Notes under the pieces: generated by a model | The model's database searches: none | What the model was told of the DNA's origin: nothing | Seen by the model: the letters and a program-made list of their open reading frames with translations, nothing else | Part shown: piece by piece, positions 9,235 through 16,775 of the stretch | How the letters are laid out: each line of letters starts with the position of its first letter | How positions within the stretch are numbered: the stretch's first letter is position 1 | Origin: Lentisphaera araneosa HTCC2155 | GTDB taxonomy: Bacteria; Verrucomicrobiota; Lentisphaeria; Lentisphaerales; Lentisphaeraceae | DNA: 64,000 nt | Assembly (NCBI RefSeq): GCF_000170755.1 | Contig: NZ_ABCK01000020.1 | Coordinates: 33,207 to 97,206 of the forward strand | Reading direction: 5' to 3' | Position numbers and translations under genes: made by a program

Positions 9235-9261
9235 AATAGTGCTCACTTGAAAGTTTAAGAC

Positions 9262-9286
9262 AAAAAAGGCCGGCTTAAGCCGGCCT
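9262..9286 (-). terminator. Terminator of HU gene
   Basis: A perfect 20-bp palindrome AGGCCGGCTTAAGCCGGCCT (9267-9286) followed, on the minus strand, by a run of T (9262-9267). It separates the HU-family gene from aspS. Confidence 0.85.
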
Positions 9287-9305
9287 AGAAGTAAGATATT
9301 CTAAA

Positions 9306-9608
9306 TTAAACTTCGATATCTTCAGGCGAAATTGTAGAAACTTTTTCTTTCATGACTTTACCCGATTTAAACTTTACGACCACGCGCTCAGGAATTGGCA
9401 CTTCGTTTTCAGGCTTATTAGGATTACGACCAATGCGCTGCTTTCTAACTTTAAGTTCGAAAACACCGAAGTTACGTAGTTCAACGTTTCTGCCAGCGGC
9501 AAGTTCGTTAGTGATGTAATCAAGAGTTTTTTGAACAACGTTCATCACTTCTTGTTGATTGAGTTTTGATTCGTCAGCGATGCGAACTACGAGGTCACGT
9601 TTCGTCAT
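9306..9608 (-). CDS. HU/IHF-family DNA-binding protein
   Basis: A 100-residue nucleoid protein: the helical dimerisation part (KRDLVVRIADESKLNQQEV), the conserved VELRNFGVFELKVRKQR strand turn, and GRNPNKPENEVPIPE at the DNA-intercalating arm (RNP motif). The ATG at 9608 is preceded by AAGGAT; an upstream extension to 9686 encodes an unlikely hydrophobic leader and is rejected as the start. It bends and compacts DNA. HU and IHF subunits cannot be separated safely from sequence alone. Confidence 0.95.
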   Translation of the reverse strand: MTKRDLVVRIADESKLNQQEVMNVVQKTLDYITNELAAGRNVELRNFGVFELKVRKQRIGRNPNKPENEVPIPERVVVKFKSGKVMKEKVSTISPEDIEV

Positions 9609-9810
9609 AGTGAAATCCTTATAAATATATATTTTTAAAATAGTTAAAATTTTGCTCAGTTGAGCCAGTAAAATCGGCAAGAACATAATCTTTAATCACT
9701 ATCAATCAAGGCGTTTTCGACGATTTTGTAAGGAAAAATAAGGGCAATTGAAACTTATAAAAAACAAGGCATTTTGAGATTGAAAAATTGCATAATGAAA
9801 CGGGTTTAAG

Positions 9811-10587
9811 ATGAAGATATTAGTAACAAATGATGACAGCCAAGATTCACCGCTTTTGGAGTACTTGTTAGACGAGTTAAAAGGTTTAGGTGATTTGCAG
9901 ATTGTTGTGCCAAAAGAAGAGCAGTCTTGGACGGGGAAAAGCATCAGTCGTTTTGAGCAGCTGGAAATAGAAGAAATTGAGATTTCTGGAGTCAAAACTT
10001 GTGTTTTGTCAGGGCGTCCAGCTGATTGTGTGAACTTTGGCGTTTATCACATGGGGGATGAAAAGCCCGATTTAGTAATTAGTGGTATTAATATAGGTTA
10101 TAATTGTGGCGTGAGTTACGTCATGTCTTCGGGGACTGTGGGCGCGTGTATTGAAGCTAATATTGCAGGGGTTCCTGCCGTGTCACTATCGAGAAGGATG
10201 GCTCCCGAAACTTATCAGCGTTGGTCAAACGAGCGTTGTTTTAGTCCCGAAGAAATCAAACAAATTCGTCGGGAAGTTAAATTAATCATGAGCGCGATTA
10301 AAGAGAAAATTTTCACCCGAGCCGATTTTTTAGCTGAGCCAATAACTTGGCAAGTTGAAATGCCTCAGGATTTGTCAGAGGATTGGAGTTTAGAGGCAGG
10401 CCATCTCGGGCATAGCTTTTACGGGAGCTTATTCGAACAGAAGTCGAATGGCGCTTATGGGCACAGTCTCAAAAAGCATGACTTGGATTCTCGTGAAAAG
10501 GCCGATGTCAATATCATTGCTCGTGGAAACGTGAGTGTGGCCAAGCTCGATATTCGAGTTTTGGGTCAAGAAAAGTTTAATTTGTAG
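9811..10587 (+). CDS. surE: 5'/3'-nucleotidase SurE
   Basis: A 258-residue SurE phosphatase that dephosphorylates nucleoside monophosphates (and short polyphosphate in some species). Diagnostic motifs: ILVTNDD at residues 3-9 (metal-binding Asp8, Asp9), SGRPADCVNFG, the SGINIGYNCG loop, and SSGTVGACIEA. The usual NDDGxxAPG reads NDDSQDSPL here, a mild deviation at the first loop. It is cytoplasmic. It is followed 10 bases later by ridA, so the two are likely co-transcribed. Confidence 0.93.
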   Translation: MKILVTNDDSQDSPLLEYLLDELKGLGDLQIVVPKEEQSWTGKSISRFEQLEIEEIEISGVKTCVLSGRPADCVNFGVYHMGDEKPDLVISGINIGYNCGVSYVMSSGTVGACIEANIAGVPAVSLSRRMAPETYQRWSNERCFSPEEIKQIRREVKLIMSAIKEKIFTRADFLAEPITWQVEMPQDLSEDWSLEAGHLGHSFYGSLFEQKSNGAYGHSLKKHDLDSREKADVNIIARGNVSVAKLDIRVLGQEKFNL

Positions 10588-10597
10588 GAATGTAAAG

Positions 10598-10978
10598 ATG
10601 AAAAAGAAAATTCAAACGGATCAAGCGCCAGGAGCCATTGGGCCATATTCTCAGGCTTTAGATTTAGGTGATTTAATTTTTGTTTCAGGACAAATTCCTA
10701 TAGACCCAGCTCAAGGCTCATTAGTTGAAGGTGGAATCGAGGCTCAAACCGAGCAAGTGATGAAAAATATTGGAGCTATCTTAAAAGAAGCAAACTTAGA
10801 ATATAGTCATGTGGTTCGAGCCGAAGTTTTTTTGACGAATATGGACGATTTTTCGAAAGTGAATGAAGTTTATGTGAAATACTTTTCCACAGAACCTAAG
10901 CCAGCACGCTTTGCCGTGGGGGTGGCTTCTTTGCCCATGGGATCCTTGGTGGAAATTGCAGTTATCGCAAAACGCTAA
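10598..10978 (+). CDS. ridA: RidA family enamine/imine deaminase
   Basis: A 126-residue YjgF/RidA protein. It shows the family pattern AIGPYSQALDLGDLIFVSGQ, a central RAEVFLTNMDDF and the C-terminal VEIAVIAKR. RidA hydrolyses reactive 2-aminoacrylate-type enamines from PLP enzymes and forms a cytoplasmic trimer. ATG at 10598 is chosen because conserved sequence begins there; a longer reading from 10535 overlaps surE and has no family match. It ends overlapping the convergent LysR gene by four bases. Confidence 0.95.
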   Translation: MKKKIQTDQAPGAIGPYSQALDLGDLIFVSGQIPIDPAQGSLVEGGIEAQTEQVMKNIGAILKEANLEYSHVVRAEVFLTNMDDFSKVNEVYVKYFSTEPKPARFAVGVASLPMGSLVEIAVIAKR

Positions 10979-11850
10979 ATATGTAAATAGTGTAGTTGTT
11001 CCCAGAGTGCAGAGCTGACAGGGCCGTGACGTTTATCTTGTCGGCGACAAGCATAAAAAGGGATAGAGATCGTTTCTAAGTGATCGCTATTAAATGAAAT
11101 GAGTTGGCCAGATGCCAATTCATTTTTTATTTTGTGCTGGGGCATACTTCCCCAGCCCAAGCCTGCCATGAGCATTTCTTTCTTTATCTCTAAGTCTGAA
11201 ACGTAATGCCTCTGCCCCCCTTGGAGTAGCGACTTTGAATTGCTACGAGCCTCAGAAGTCTCTGGGATGACAATTTGGGGTGATCGTTTTAACTTATTAG
11301 TGGAGATATAATTTTGATCATCAAGATTGAGCGAATTGGGCGCGCAAACGGGAGTCATGTTTATGTCCCATAGTGGAATCCTATCGAGAGGGGAACTGGG
11401 GCTCCCTAAGTTCGAGATCACGATGTGAGCTTTGTCTTGTTCGAGACGCTCAAGCGTTCCGCCTAAAACTTCAAAATTGATTTTGAGTCGTGTCTTGGGG
11501 TAACTTTGGAAGAAGTTTTTGAACAGAATTAATAATGTCTTTAAAGGGCAAATAGTATCAATAGCAATGGCGATTTCTTCCTCATGCGCTTCGTTTAAGT
11601 ATTGGCTTAATGAAGTGATTTCTTCAGCGTTAATTAGCATTTGTTCTGCGTACTCATAGATGCGTTGACCATGAGCTGTGAGTGTGGTTTTGCGGTGTCC
11701 GCGATCAAAGAGCTGCAGGCCGAGCTCAGTTTCTAACTTATTTATCGACATGCTGATGGCGGGTTGGGTTTTCCAGAGTTTGTCAGCTGCTGCTTGGAAA
11801 CTGCCTTCATCGACAATTGTTTTAAGAATATGTATTTGCTCTAAAGTCAT
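10975..11850 (-). CDS. LysR-family transcriptional regulator
   Basis: A 291-residue LTTR. The N-terminal winged helix-turn-helix is typical (LEQIHILKTIVDEGSFQAAA, then KTQPAISMSINKLE and LFDRG), followed by a LysR substrate-binding domain. It is transcribed divergently from the DoxX-pirin pair with a 106-base AT-rich gap, the classic layout for an LTTR regulating its neighbour. The effector is unknown. The DoxX/pirin context suggests redox or quinone stress, which is inference. Confidence 0.95.
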   Translation of the reverse strand: MTLEQIHILKTIVDEGSFQAAADKLWKTQPAISMSINKLETELGLQLFDRGHRKTTLTAHGQRIYEYAEQMLINAEEITSLSQYLNEAHEEEIAIAIDTICPLKTLLILFKNFFQSYPKTRLKINFEVLGGTLERLEQDKAHIVISNLGSPSSPLDRIPLWDINMTPVCAPNSLNLDDQNYISTNKLKRSPQIVIPETSEARSNSKSLLQGGQRHYVSDLEIKKEMLMAGLGWGSMPQHKIKNELASGQLISFNSDHLETISIPFYACRRQDKRHGPVSSALWEQLHYLHI

Positions 11851-11956
11851 AATATAAATTTTATTTATGGTTTAACTAAAAATTACATATATTTACTTTA
11901 TATCAAAGCCTGTTTATCTTTATTCAGTTTCAAAAACATAAAAAAGGAAATTGAAG

Positions 11957-12421
11957 ATGAAACATTTAGTAGAGAAGTTTTTTTATACAGAAGATAAATT
12001 TGGCCCGCTTTTGATTAGGCTTATGGCTGCAATAGTTATCTTTCCCCACGGAGCCCAAAAGTTGCTAGGCTGGTTTGGCGGTCATGGATTTGAAGGGACG
12101 ATGAATTATATGACTAGTGTTGCAGGTCTTCCTTGGTTGGTGGCATTCTTAGTTATTATTGGTGAATCCATTGGGGCACTGATGTTATTGAGTGGTGTGG
12201 GTACGCGTTTTGTAGCGGCGAGTCATACAATTATAATGTTAGGCGCTTTGAAAATGCATTGGGCAAATGGGTTTTTCATGAATTGGTTTGGTCAGCAAGA
12301 AGGTGAAGGTTTTGAGTTTCATTTACTCTATATCGGTATGATGCTAAGCCTTTTTGTGAGTGGCGCGGGGAAATGGTCGATTGATTACTTAATCAGCCAA
12401 AAAAATAAAGTGAATAATTAA
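11957..12421 (+). CDS. DoxX-family membrane protein
   Basis: A 154-residue integral membrane protein with four predicted helices. Family pattern: PLLIRLMAAIVIFPHGAQKL near the start and WLVAFLVIIGESIGALMLL in the second helix. DoxX members (and quinol oxidase DoxD relatives) sit in the inner membrane; some form redox complexes with SodA and SseA, but most have unknown roles. The ATG at 11957 has AAGGAA at good spacing. It lies between a divergent LysR gene and pirin, often a co-regulated set. Confidence 0.9.
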   Translation: MKHLVEKFFYTEDKFGPLLIRLMAAIVIFPHGAQKLLGWFGGHGFEGTMNYMTSVAGLPWLVAFLVIIGESIGALMLLSGVGTRFVAASHTIIMLGALKMHWANGFFMNWFGQQEGEGFEFHLLYIGMMLSLFVSGAGKWSIDYLISQKNKVNN

Positions 12422-12483
12422 ATTAAAATTGCGATAGATTATCGAGGCTGATCCAAGATAGTTTGAGTAAAGGAGTTTGGAAA

Positions 12484-13179
12484 ATGAAAGTTTATAGAGC
12501 GCAAGACAGGGGTCATGTTGAGCATGGCTGGCTTAAGACCAAGCATAGTTTTTCCTTTGGTGAATATTATAATCCGCAAGCCATGAGTTTTGGGCCTTTG
12601 CGAGTTTTGAATGAAGATGTGATAGAAGCTGGCCAAGGTTTTGGAACTCACCCTCACAAAGATGCAGAAATTTTGACTTATGTTCTATCAGGTGGGCTAA
12701 GGCACGAGGATAGTATGGGCAATGGCGGAGTGATTGAGCATGGAGATGTGCAATACATGAGCGCGGGTAAGGGCATTCGACATAGTGAGTTCAATGCTTC
12801 ACGCACGGAGCCCGTGCATTTGTATCAGATCTGGATTTTACCACATACAAAAGCTCTTAAGCCGAGATATGAACAAGAGAGTTTCTCGCCTCAAGGCAGA
12901 GCGAATCAATGGCAATTAATAGCCTCACCAAAAGGTGATCAGGGTTCTTTTCAAATAGCTCAAGACGCAAAATTTCTTGTCAGTGAGCTGGATCAAGGCA
13001 GAGAATTAACTTACAGATTTGAAAACAAACGCAAAGTTTGGCTACAAGTTGCTCGAGGGACCATCAGTGTCAATCATCAAGACTTGAGTGCTGGAGATGC
13101 GATAAGTTTTGAAGAAGCTCAAGATTTCTCGGTTGAAGCTATCGAGGATGCAGAACTCTTACTCTTTGATATGGCTTGA
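12484..13179 (+). CDS. Pirin-family cupin protein (YhhW-like)
   Basis: A 231-residue bicupin of the pirin family. Conserved motifs: HGWLKTKHSFSFGEYYNP, GFGTHPHKDAEILTYVLSG (metal-binding His pair), and MSAGKGIRHSEFN (His and Glu ligands). Escherichia coli YhhW, a close structural type, is an iron- or copper-dependent quercetin 2,3-dioxygenase. The ATG at 12484 follows AAAGGAG. It is probably co-transcribed with the DoxX gene 62 bases upstream. Its stop abuts the stop of the convergent rtcR. Confidence 0.93.
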   Translation: MKVYRAQDRGHVEHGWLKTKHSFSFGEYYNPQAMSFGPLRVLNEDVIEAGQGFGTHPHKDAEILTYVLSGGLRHEDSMGNGGVIEHGDVQYMSAGKGIRHSEFNASRTEPVHLYQIWILPHTKALKPRYEQESFSPQGRANQWQLIASPKGDQGSFQIAQDAKFLVSELDQGRELTYRFENKRKVWLQVARGTISVNHQDLSAGDAISFEEAQDFSVEAIEDAELLLFDMA

Positions 13180-14772
13180 TCAGTTTGGATAAATATCCTG
13201 CCAAGTAAGTTCAAAACGTGCGAGGTATTTGCGGAGGCGATCGGCGTCGTTAGGGACTTTTTTATTTTTGCGGGAAACGCAAAAGAGCTTGCGGCCGGCT
13301 TCGGAGAGGTTCTTGGATTCTCGACAAGTTTTAACCACGTTCGCCAACTGAGGGAGATCAAAGGGGTCGATTTCTTCAATGAAATCAGGAGAAAAGAGTT
13401 CTTTGAGAATTCGATCTTCCTTGTTAATGTTTCGATTATTCCACTGATGCTTGAGTTGGCTGATTTCATCTTCAGCCAGTTCTTTTCCAATGCGACTAGA
13501 ATCGGCTAGGGTAGCCATACGATGGATTGAGGCATTGAGATCGCGAAAATTCCCCTTCCATTCGCCATCTGCGGAAGTTGCAAAATCGAGATAGTTTTTT
13601 CGAGCCTCCTTGGTGAAGCGCATTAGTGTGCCTGAGTCTTCGGCAAATTTCTGAAGTTCGTGATCGATATTGGGCTCTATGTCGGATTGGCGATCTTTTA
13701 AGCCTGGGAGTTTGAAGTTCCAGATGTTAATACGAGCGAGGAGATCTTCGCGAAAGCGGCCTTCTTCTACGGCTTCATAGAGCTCGCGATTTGTTCCACA
13801 GATTAATTGAAAGTCACTGCTCGCGAGGCTGTCTGCTCCGAGAGGGAGGAAGCTTTTATCTTCTAGGGCGCGCAATAGCATGGCTTGTTCATCGAGTCCG
13901 AGTTCACCAATTTCATCTAGAAAGAGCAGGCCACCATCGGCTTCTTTTAGAAGGCCGGGGCGATCTGAGCTAGCGCCGGTGAATGATCCTTTCTTATGTC
14001 CGAATAAAGTCGACATAGCGGCGTCTCCTCGTAGTGTGGCGCAGTTGACTTCCACAAAGTTGCCTTTGAGCTGGCGTTTTTGTTGGCGTAGTTCAAAAAT
14101 TCGACTCGCCAAATGCGATTTGCCTGCGCCTGTTGGTCCGGTTAGTAATAGCGGGGCACTTGAGCGCAAGCATACTTTTTCAATCCTCTCGATGAGTTGA
14201 TTAAATTTGAGATCTTGTGTTTTGATTCCCGATTTAAGGAGTTCATAGCTCTCAATCGCTTCGGCTTTGAAGCGATTGGCTAGCTTGTCGTATTGAGAGA
14301 GGTCTAGGTCAATGATCGAATAGGTGCCAGCGACATTTTTGTGCTTTTTATGACTTGGGGAGGACTGGATAAGTTGAGCTGGGAAATGGTAAGATTCGGT
14401 GAGCAGAAAAAGGCATATCTGAGCCACGTGAGTCCCGGTCGTAATGTTGATGTAGTACTCTTCGTCCTCTTTGAAATCATAGTTGCGAGAAAATTCGTAG
14501 AGCGCGCTATAGACCTCGACAAAGTTCCAAGGATCGCGCCATTCTATATGATGATGATTGATTTGCGTTTCCGGAGAGACTGTTTCAATATCGGTGACCA
14601 CGGTATCGCACAAAATAGAAAAACGTTTTTGACTTAAAAGTTCATAGCGATCAAAAGCTAGATCTTCATGCATGCACAAGGCGACGCTTGGACGCCACTT
14701 TTCCCAGCGGGTGCTTTTGGTTCCCATATCAAGGCTTGGGCCAAGTAGGCCAATGAGTACTTTCTTTTTCAT
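13180..14772 (-). CDS. rtcR: RtcR, CARF-domain sigma-54 activator of RNA repair operon
   Basis: A 530-residue RtcR. Residues 1-175 form the N-terminal Rossmann-like CARF sensor (INITTGTHVAQIC at 108-120 is its conserved nucleotide-binding-type segment). Residues about 185-430 form the sigma-54 AAA+ domain: Walker A GPTGAGKS (212-219), the sigma-54 contact loop GSFTGA (262-267), and Walker B GLLFLDEIGE (281-290). The C-terminal region has a helix-turn-helix (LSEAGRKLFCVSRKNKK...). In characterised bacteria RtcR activates rtcBA when damaged RNA ends are present; the CARF domain is thought to bind the RNA-derived ligand. Here it is divergent from the slipin-rtcB-rtcA operon across a 632-base gap, the expected regulatory layout. 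Confidence 0.96.
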   Translation of the reverse strand: MKKKVLIGLLGPSLDMGTKSTRWEKWRPSVALCMHEDLAFDRYELLSQKRFSILCDTVVTDIETVSPETQINHHHIEWRDPWNFVEVYSALYEFSRNYDFKEDEEYYINITTGTHVAQICLFLLTESYHFPAQLIQSSPSHKKHKNVAGTYSIIDLDLSQYDKLANRFKAEAIESYELLKSGIKTQDLKFNQLIERIEKVCLRSSAPLLLTGPTGAGKSHLASRIFELRQQKRQLKGNFVEVNCATLRGDAAMSTLFGHKKGSFTGASSDRPGLLKEADGGLLFLDEIGELGLDEQAMLLRALEDKSFLPLGADSLASSDFQLICGTNRELYEAVEEGRFREDLLARINIWNFKLPGLKDRQSDIEPNIDHELQKFAEDSGTLMRFTKEARKNYLDFATSADGEWKGNFRDLNASIHRMATLADSSRIGKELAEDEISQLKHQWNNRNINKEDRILKELFSPDFIEEIDPFDLPQLANVVKTCRESKNLSEAGRKLFCVSRKNKKVPNDADRLRKYLARFELTWQDIYPN

Positions 14773-14927
14773 GTTTAATTATATATCCAAAAATATAAAT
14801 TTATATAATAATATATATAAAATTTATACTTTATGTCCTTGTTGAAATTCTAATAAAATATTTAAATATTCTTATCTACTTTATTATAAAATATTTATAA
14901 CTCCGTTTAATCCTCATTCGAAAAAGT

Positions 14928-14943
14928 TGGCACGGCTTATTCT
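14928..14943 (+). promoter_or_regulatory. Sigma-54-like -24/-12 promoter for the rtc operon
   Basis: TGGCACGGCTTATTCT: an exact -24 element TGGCACG, then ten bases from GG to TC at the -12 position. The -12 element is imperfect (TC where GC is usual). It points toward slipin-rtcB-rtcA and lies opposite rtcR, a sigma-54 activator. Predicted start of transcription is about 14954. The 150 bases upstream (14773-14927) are very AT-rich with palindromic runs and would hold the RtcR binding sites. Confidence 0.75.
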
Positions 14944-14954
14944 TTAATACTTCC

Positions 14955-15039
14955 ATCGACTCATGCCGGCGGCGCTATCGCCTGAGCCACAGTGATGAGG
15001 TTTTAGCGTTCCGTGAACGGTTTGAAAGCAGGAGTCGAT
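14955..15039 (+). ncRNA. Structured RNA at the 5' end of the rtc transcript
   Basis: The segment just after the predicted sigma-54 start folds as a three-way element. Its closing stem is 14955-14966 with 15028-15039 (ATCGACTCATGC / GCAGGAGTCGAT, 11 of 12 paired). Inside are one hairpin GGC-GGCG-CTAT-CGCC-TGA-GCC (14968-14988) with a bulged TGA, and a second hairpin CGTTC-CGT-GAACG (15007-15019). No known RNA family is recognised. Y RNAs and riboswitches were considered; no match can be claimed by eye. It precedes a tRNA cloverleaf in the same transcript. Confidence 0.55.
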
Positions 15040-15064
15040 ACCAACAGTCGCCTGTAACGCGAAT

Positions 15065-15138
15065 GTTTAAGTAGCTCAATTAGGTAGAGCGCATGACTCA
15101 GGATCGTGTTGTCGCGAGTTCGAATCTCGCCTTAAACC
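15065..15138 (+). tRNA. tRNA-like cloverleaf in the rtc leader (anticodon CAG)
   Basis: All arms pair: acceptor GTTTAAG / CTTAAAC (7 bp), D stem GCTC/GAGC with GG in the loop, anticodon stem CATGA/TCGTG around CTCAGGA (anticodon CAG at 15099-15101), five-base variable loop TTGTC, T stem GCGAG/CTCGC with loop TTCGAAT. T8, A9 and the T-loop signature are canonical. CAG would read Leu CUG, but bacterial tRNA-Leu has a long extra arm and A73, while this RNA has a short loop and C73. No CCA is encoded. It lies inside the rtcR-controlled transcript, so it may be a repair substrate, sensor or decoy rather than a translating tRNA. Confidence 0.8.
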
Positions 15139-15404
15139 CCGCCCGCAAGGGCAAACAAAACCGTTCGAAGAAAAAGAGAAGTGAAATCCAGCCCTCCTTG
15201 AGGGTGGTTGAAGGAAGCCTTGCAAGCGGCGGATTCGCCGGCAGGAGACAATTTGGATGAAGGTCAGTGCTGAGGAAAGAAGGAGATGAGAGCATGGAAG
15301 TCTGAAGGATTGAGAATGACGGCTCAAGCCTGCTTCCGCGAACTTTGATCGTGAGGAAACGGATCTTTTTCTGAGAACACTAATAGAAAAAAAGGAATAG
15401 AAAG
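15139..15404 (+). other. Untranslated leader between tRNA-like RNA and slipin gene
   Basis: No protein gene is supported here. It contains local hairpins (CCCTC-CTTG-GAGGG type near 15192-15203; GGCG-GATT-CGCC at 15228-15239). The segment CGCCGGCAGGAG (15236-15247) can pair with 14960-14971, competing with the closing stem of the upstream structured RNA. The end carries AAAGGAATAG before the slipin ATG. Confidence 0.5.
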
Positions 15405-16685
15405 ATGATAAAAGTAAAAGAATATGAAAGAGCCTTAAAATTTGTAAAAGGTGAGTTTAAAGCCGTATTAAAAGCTGGGCGCTATTTTGCGAAACCCTTG
15501 GCAAACGTGCAGTTCGAAATCTACGATGTACGACAATTGCAATTAAAGAGTGAGCATTTGGACTTTATCTGGAGAAATCGCGATTGGGCGACTGATATGG
15601 AAATCGTCAAAGTCTTAGAAGGAGAGCGCGGGATCTTGAAAATTAATGGTCGAGTCGAGAGATTTTTAGAGCCTGGGATTCATGCTTATTGGACGGTTTT
15701 TGAAAAAGTTGAGATTGAGATCTATAAAGTGTCCAAAGTTTTTGTTCACGCTGATTTAGAGAATATGTCTCGCAGAGCAGAAATTTTTCCCGATTTAGAG
15801 TTCTTCTCTTTGGAAGATAATAAGCGCGCTTTGATTACTGTGAACGGTCGCTTCTATGATGTGTTTTCGGCGTCTATTTTCGCCTTTTGGAAAGAAGGTA
15901 ACAAGGTAGAAGTCGAATCTTTGTCAGTGGATGAGGTCTTCATCAATCACTCACGTATGAATGATATGCTTCGTTCCAGTTCGGCTTTAGTCGAAAAAGT
16001 GGATGTGAACGCCGGTCAAATTGCCTTAGTGAATATCGATGGGAAATTAGAACATCGTTTTGAAGAAGGTCGATACGCTTACTGGAAGAACATTCGAAAA
16101 GTCGATGTGACAATTGTGGATTTACGTGAGTCAACTTTTGAAATCAGTGGTCAGGAGATTATGACTGAGGATAAAGTGTCTTTGCGAGTCAATGCTTTAG
16201 TGACTTATAAAGTGCAAGATGCTGTGAAAGCAATCCAAGAATTCCAGGACTATCAAGCAGCCTTGTACAAAGAAGCTCAAATGATTTTGCGTAGTGCCAT
16301 CGGTGCGCGTGATTTAGATAGTTTGTTGAGTGATAAGGAGAGCTTGGAGCAGTTCGTTGAATCCAGCATTAAAGATGCAGGTTTGAAAATGGGTTTAGCG
16401 GTTCGTTCCTTGGGTTTGAAAGATATCATATTGCCTGGCGATATGAAAGATATTTTAAACCGAGTGACTGAAGCACGCAAAGTGGCTGAGGCTTCTTACA
16501 TTACTCGTCGAGAAGAGACTGCGGCGATGCGTTCTCAAGCGAACACTGCAAAGATCATGGAACAGAATCCTATCTTGTTAAAGTTGCGTGAGATTGAGAT
16601 GGCCGAGAAAGTGGCCAACAATGCGGACATAACAATCATCGCGGGTGATAAGAGCGTGATTGATGGGATGAGATCTTTGGCTTAA
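15405..16685 (+). CDS. Slipin/SPFH-domain protein with four N-terminal repeats
   Basis: A 426-residue protein. The C-terminal half (about 240-390) is an SPFH/band-7 domain of the slipin type (IMTEDKVSLRVNALVTYKV, RSAIGARDLDSLLSDKE, ITRREETAAMRSQANTAK). Unlike ordinary slipins it has no N-terminal membrane helix. Instead, about 240 residues hold four degenerate repeats (near 7-45, 72-111, 138-178 and 204-242) with the pattern ALVxVNGRF...EPGxYAYWK...KVEVE. It is the first gene of the rtc transcript, just before rtcB. Slipins near rtcB are known in other bacteria, with unproven function. The repeats may form a multimeric scaffold for the ligase; that is inference. Confidence 0.85.
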   Translation: MIKVKEYERALKFVKGEFKAVLKAGRYFAKPLANVQFEIYDVRQLQLKSEHLDFIWRNRDWATDMEIVKVLEGERGILKINGRVERFLEPGIHAYWTVFEKVEIEIYKVSKVFVHADLENMSRRAEIFPDLEFFSLEDNKRALITVNGRFYDVFSASIFAFWKEGNKVEVESLSVDEVFINHSRMNDMLRSSSALVEKVDVNAGQIALVNIDGKLEHRFEEGRYAYWKNIRKVDVTIVDLRESTFEISGQEIMTEDKVSLRVNALVTYKVQDAVKAIQEFQDYQAALYKEAQMILRSAIGARDLDSLLSDKESLEQFVESSIKDAGLKMGLAVRSLGLKDIILPGDMKDILNRVTEARKVAEASYITRREETAAMRSQANTAKIMEQNPILLKLREIEMAEKVANNADITIIAGDKSVIDGMRSLA

Positions 16686-16692
16686 TCACATT

Positions 16693-16715
16693 GCTGAGGA
16701 GCCTAGCTCCTCAGC
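16693..16715 (+). other. Intercistronic hairpin slipin-rtcB
   Basis: A 10-bp perfect stem GCTGAGGAGC / GCTCCTCAGC with loop CTA and no T-run after it. It lies in the 90-base slipin-rtcB spacer and looks like a processing or stability element rather than a terminator. A TTTGCG-N5-CGCAA palindrome follows at 16727-16742. Confidence 0.6.
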
Positions 16716-16775
16716 TCAATAAAGAATTTGCGAAAATCGCAATTAGTTTAATATAAATTTTATGGAGAAAGAAAA

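Noticed and set aside
13180..14772. CRISPR-associated (CARF) system because of the CARF domain in RtcR
   Set aside because: The domain is fused to a sigma-54 AAA+ activator and sits next to rtcBA; it is RtcR, not a CRISPR effector.
14990..15030. Hammerhead ribozyme-like words GTGATGA and TTTGAAA in the rtc leader
   Set aside because: The core needs CTGATGA, a stem II closed by a G-C pair, and a U at the cleavage-side pair. Here C3 is G, the expected stem II bases are G-T and T-T, and the paired base is C. It is attractive because RtcB seals ribozyme-type ends, but the core rules are broken.
15076..15327. Minus-strand protein opposite the tRNA-like RNA
   Set aside because: It covers the cloverleaf and leader in antisense and has no family match or ribosome binding site.
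14955..15404. Y RNA of the Rsr/YrlA type in the rtc leader
   Set aside because: A tRNA-like part also occurs in YrlA, but no Ro/TROVE gene is in the window and no Ro-binding stem is recognised. A covariance model search would decide.
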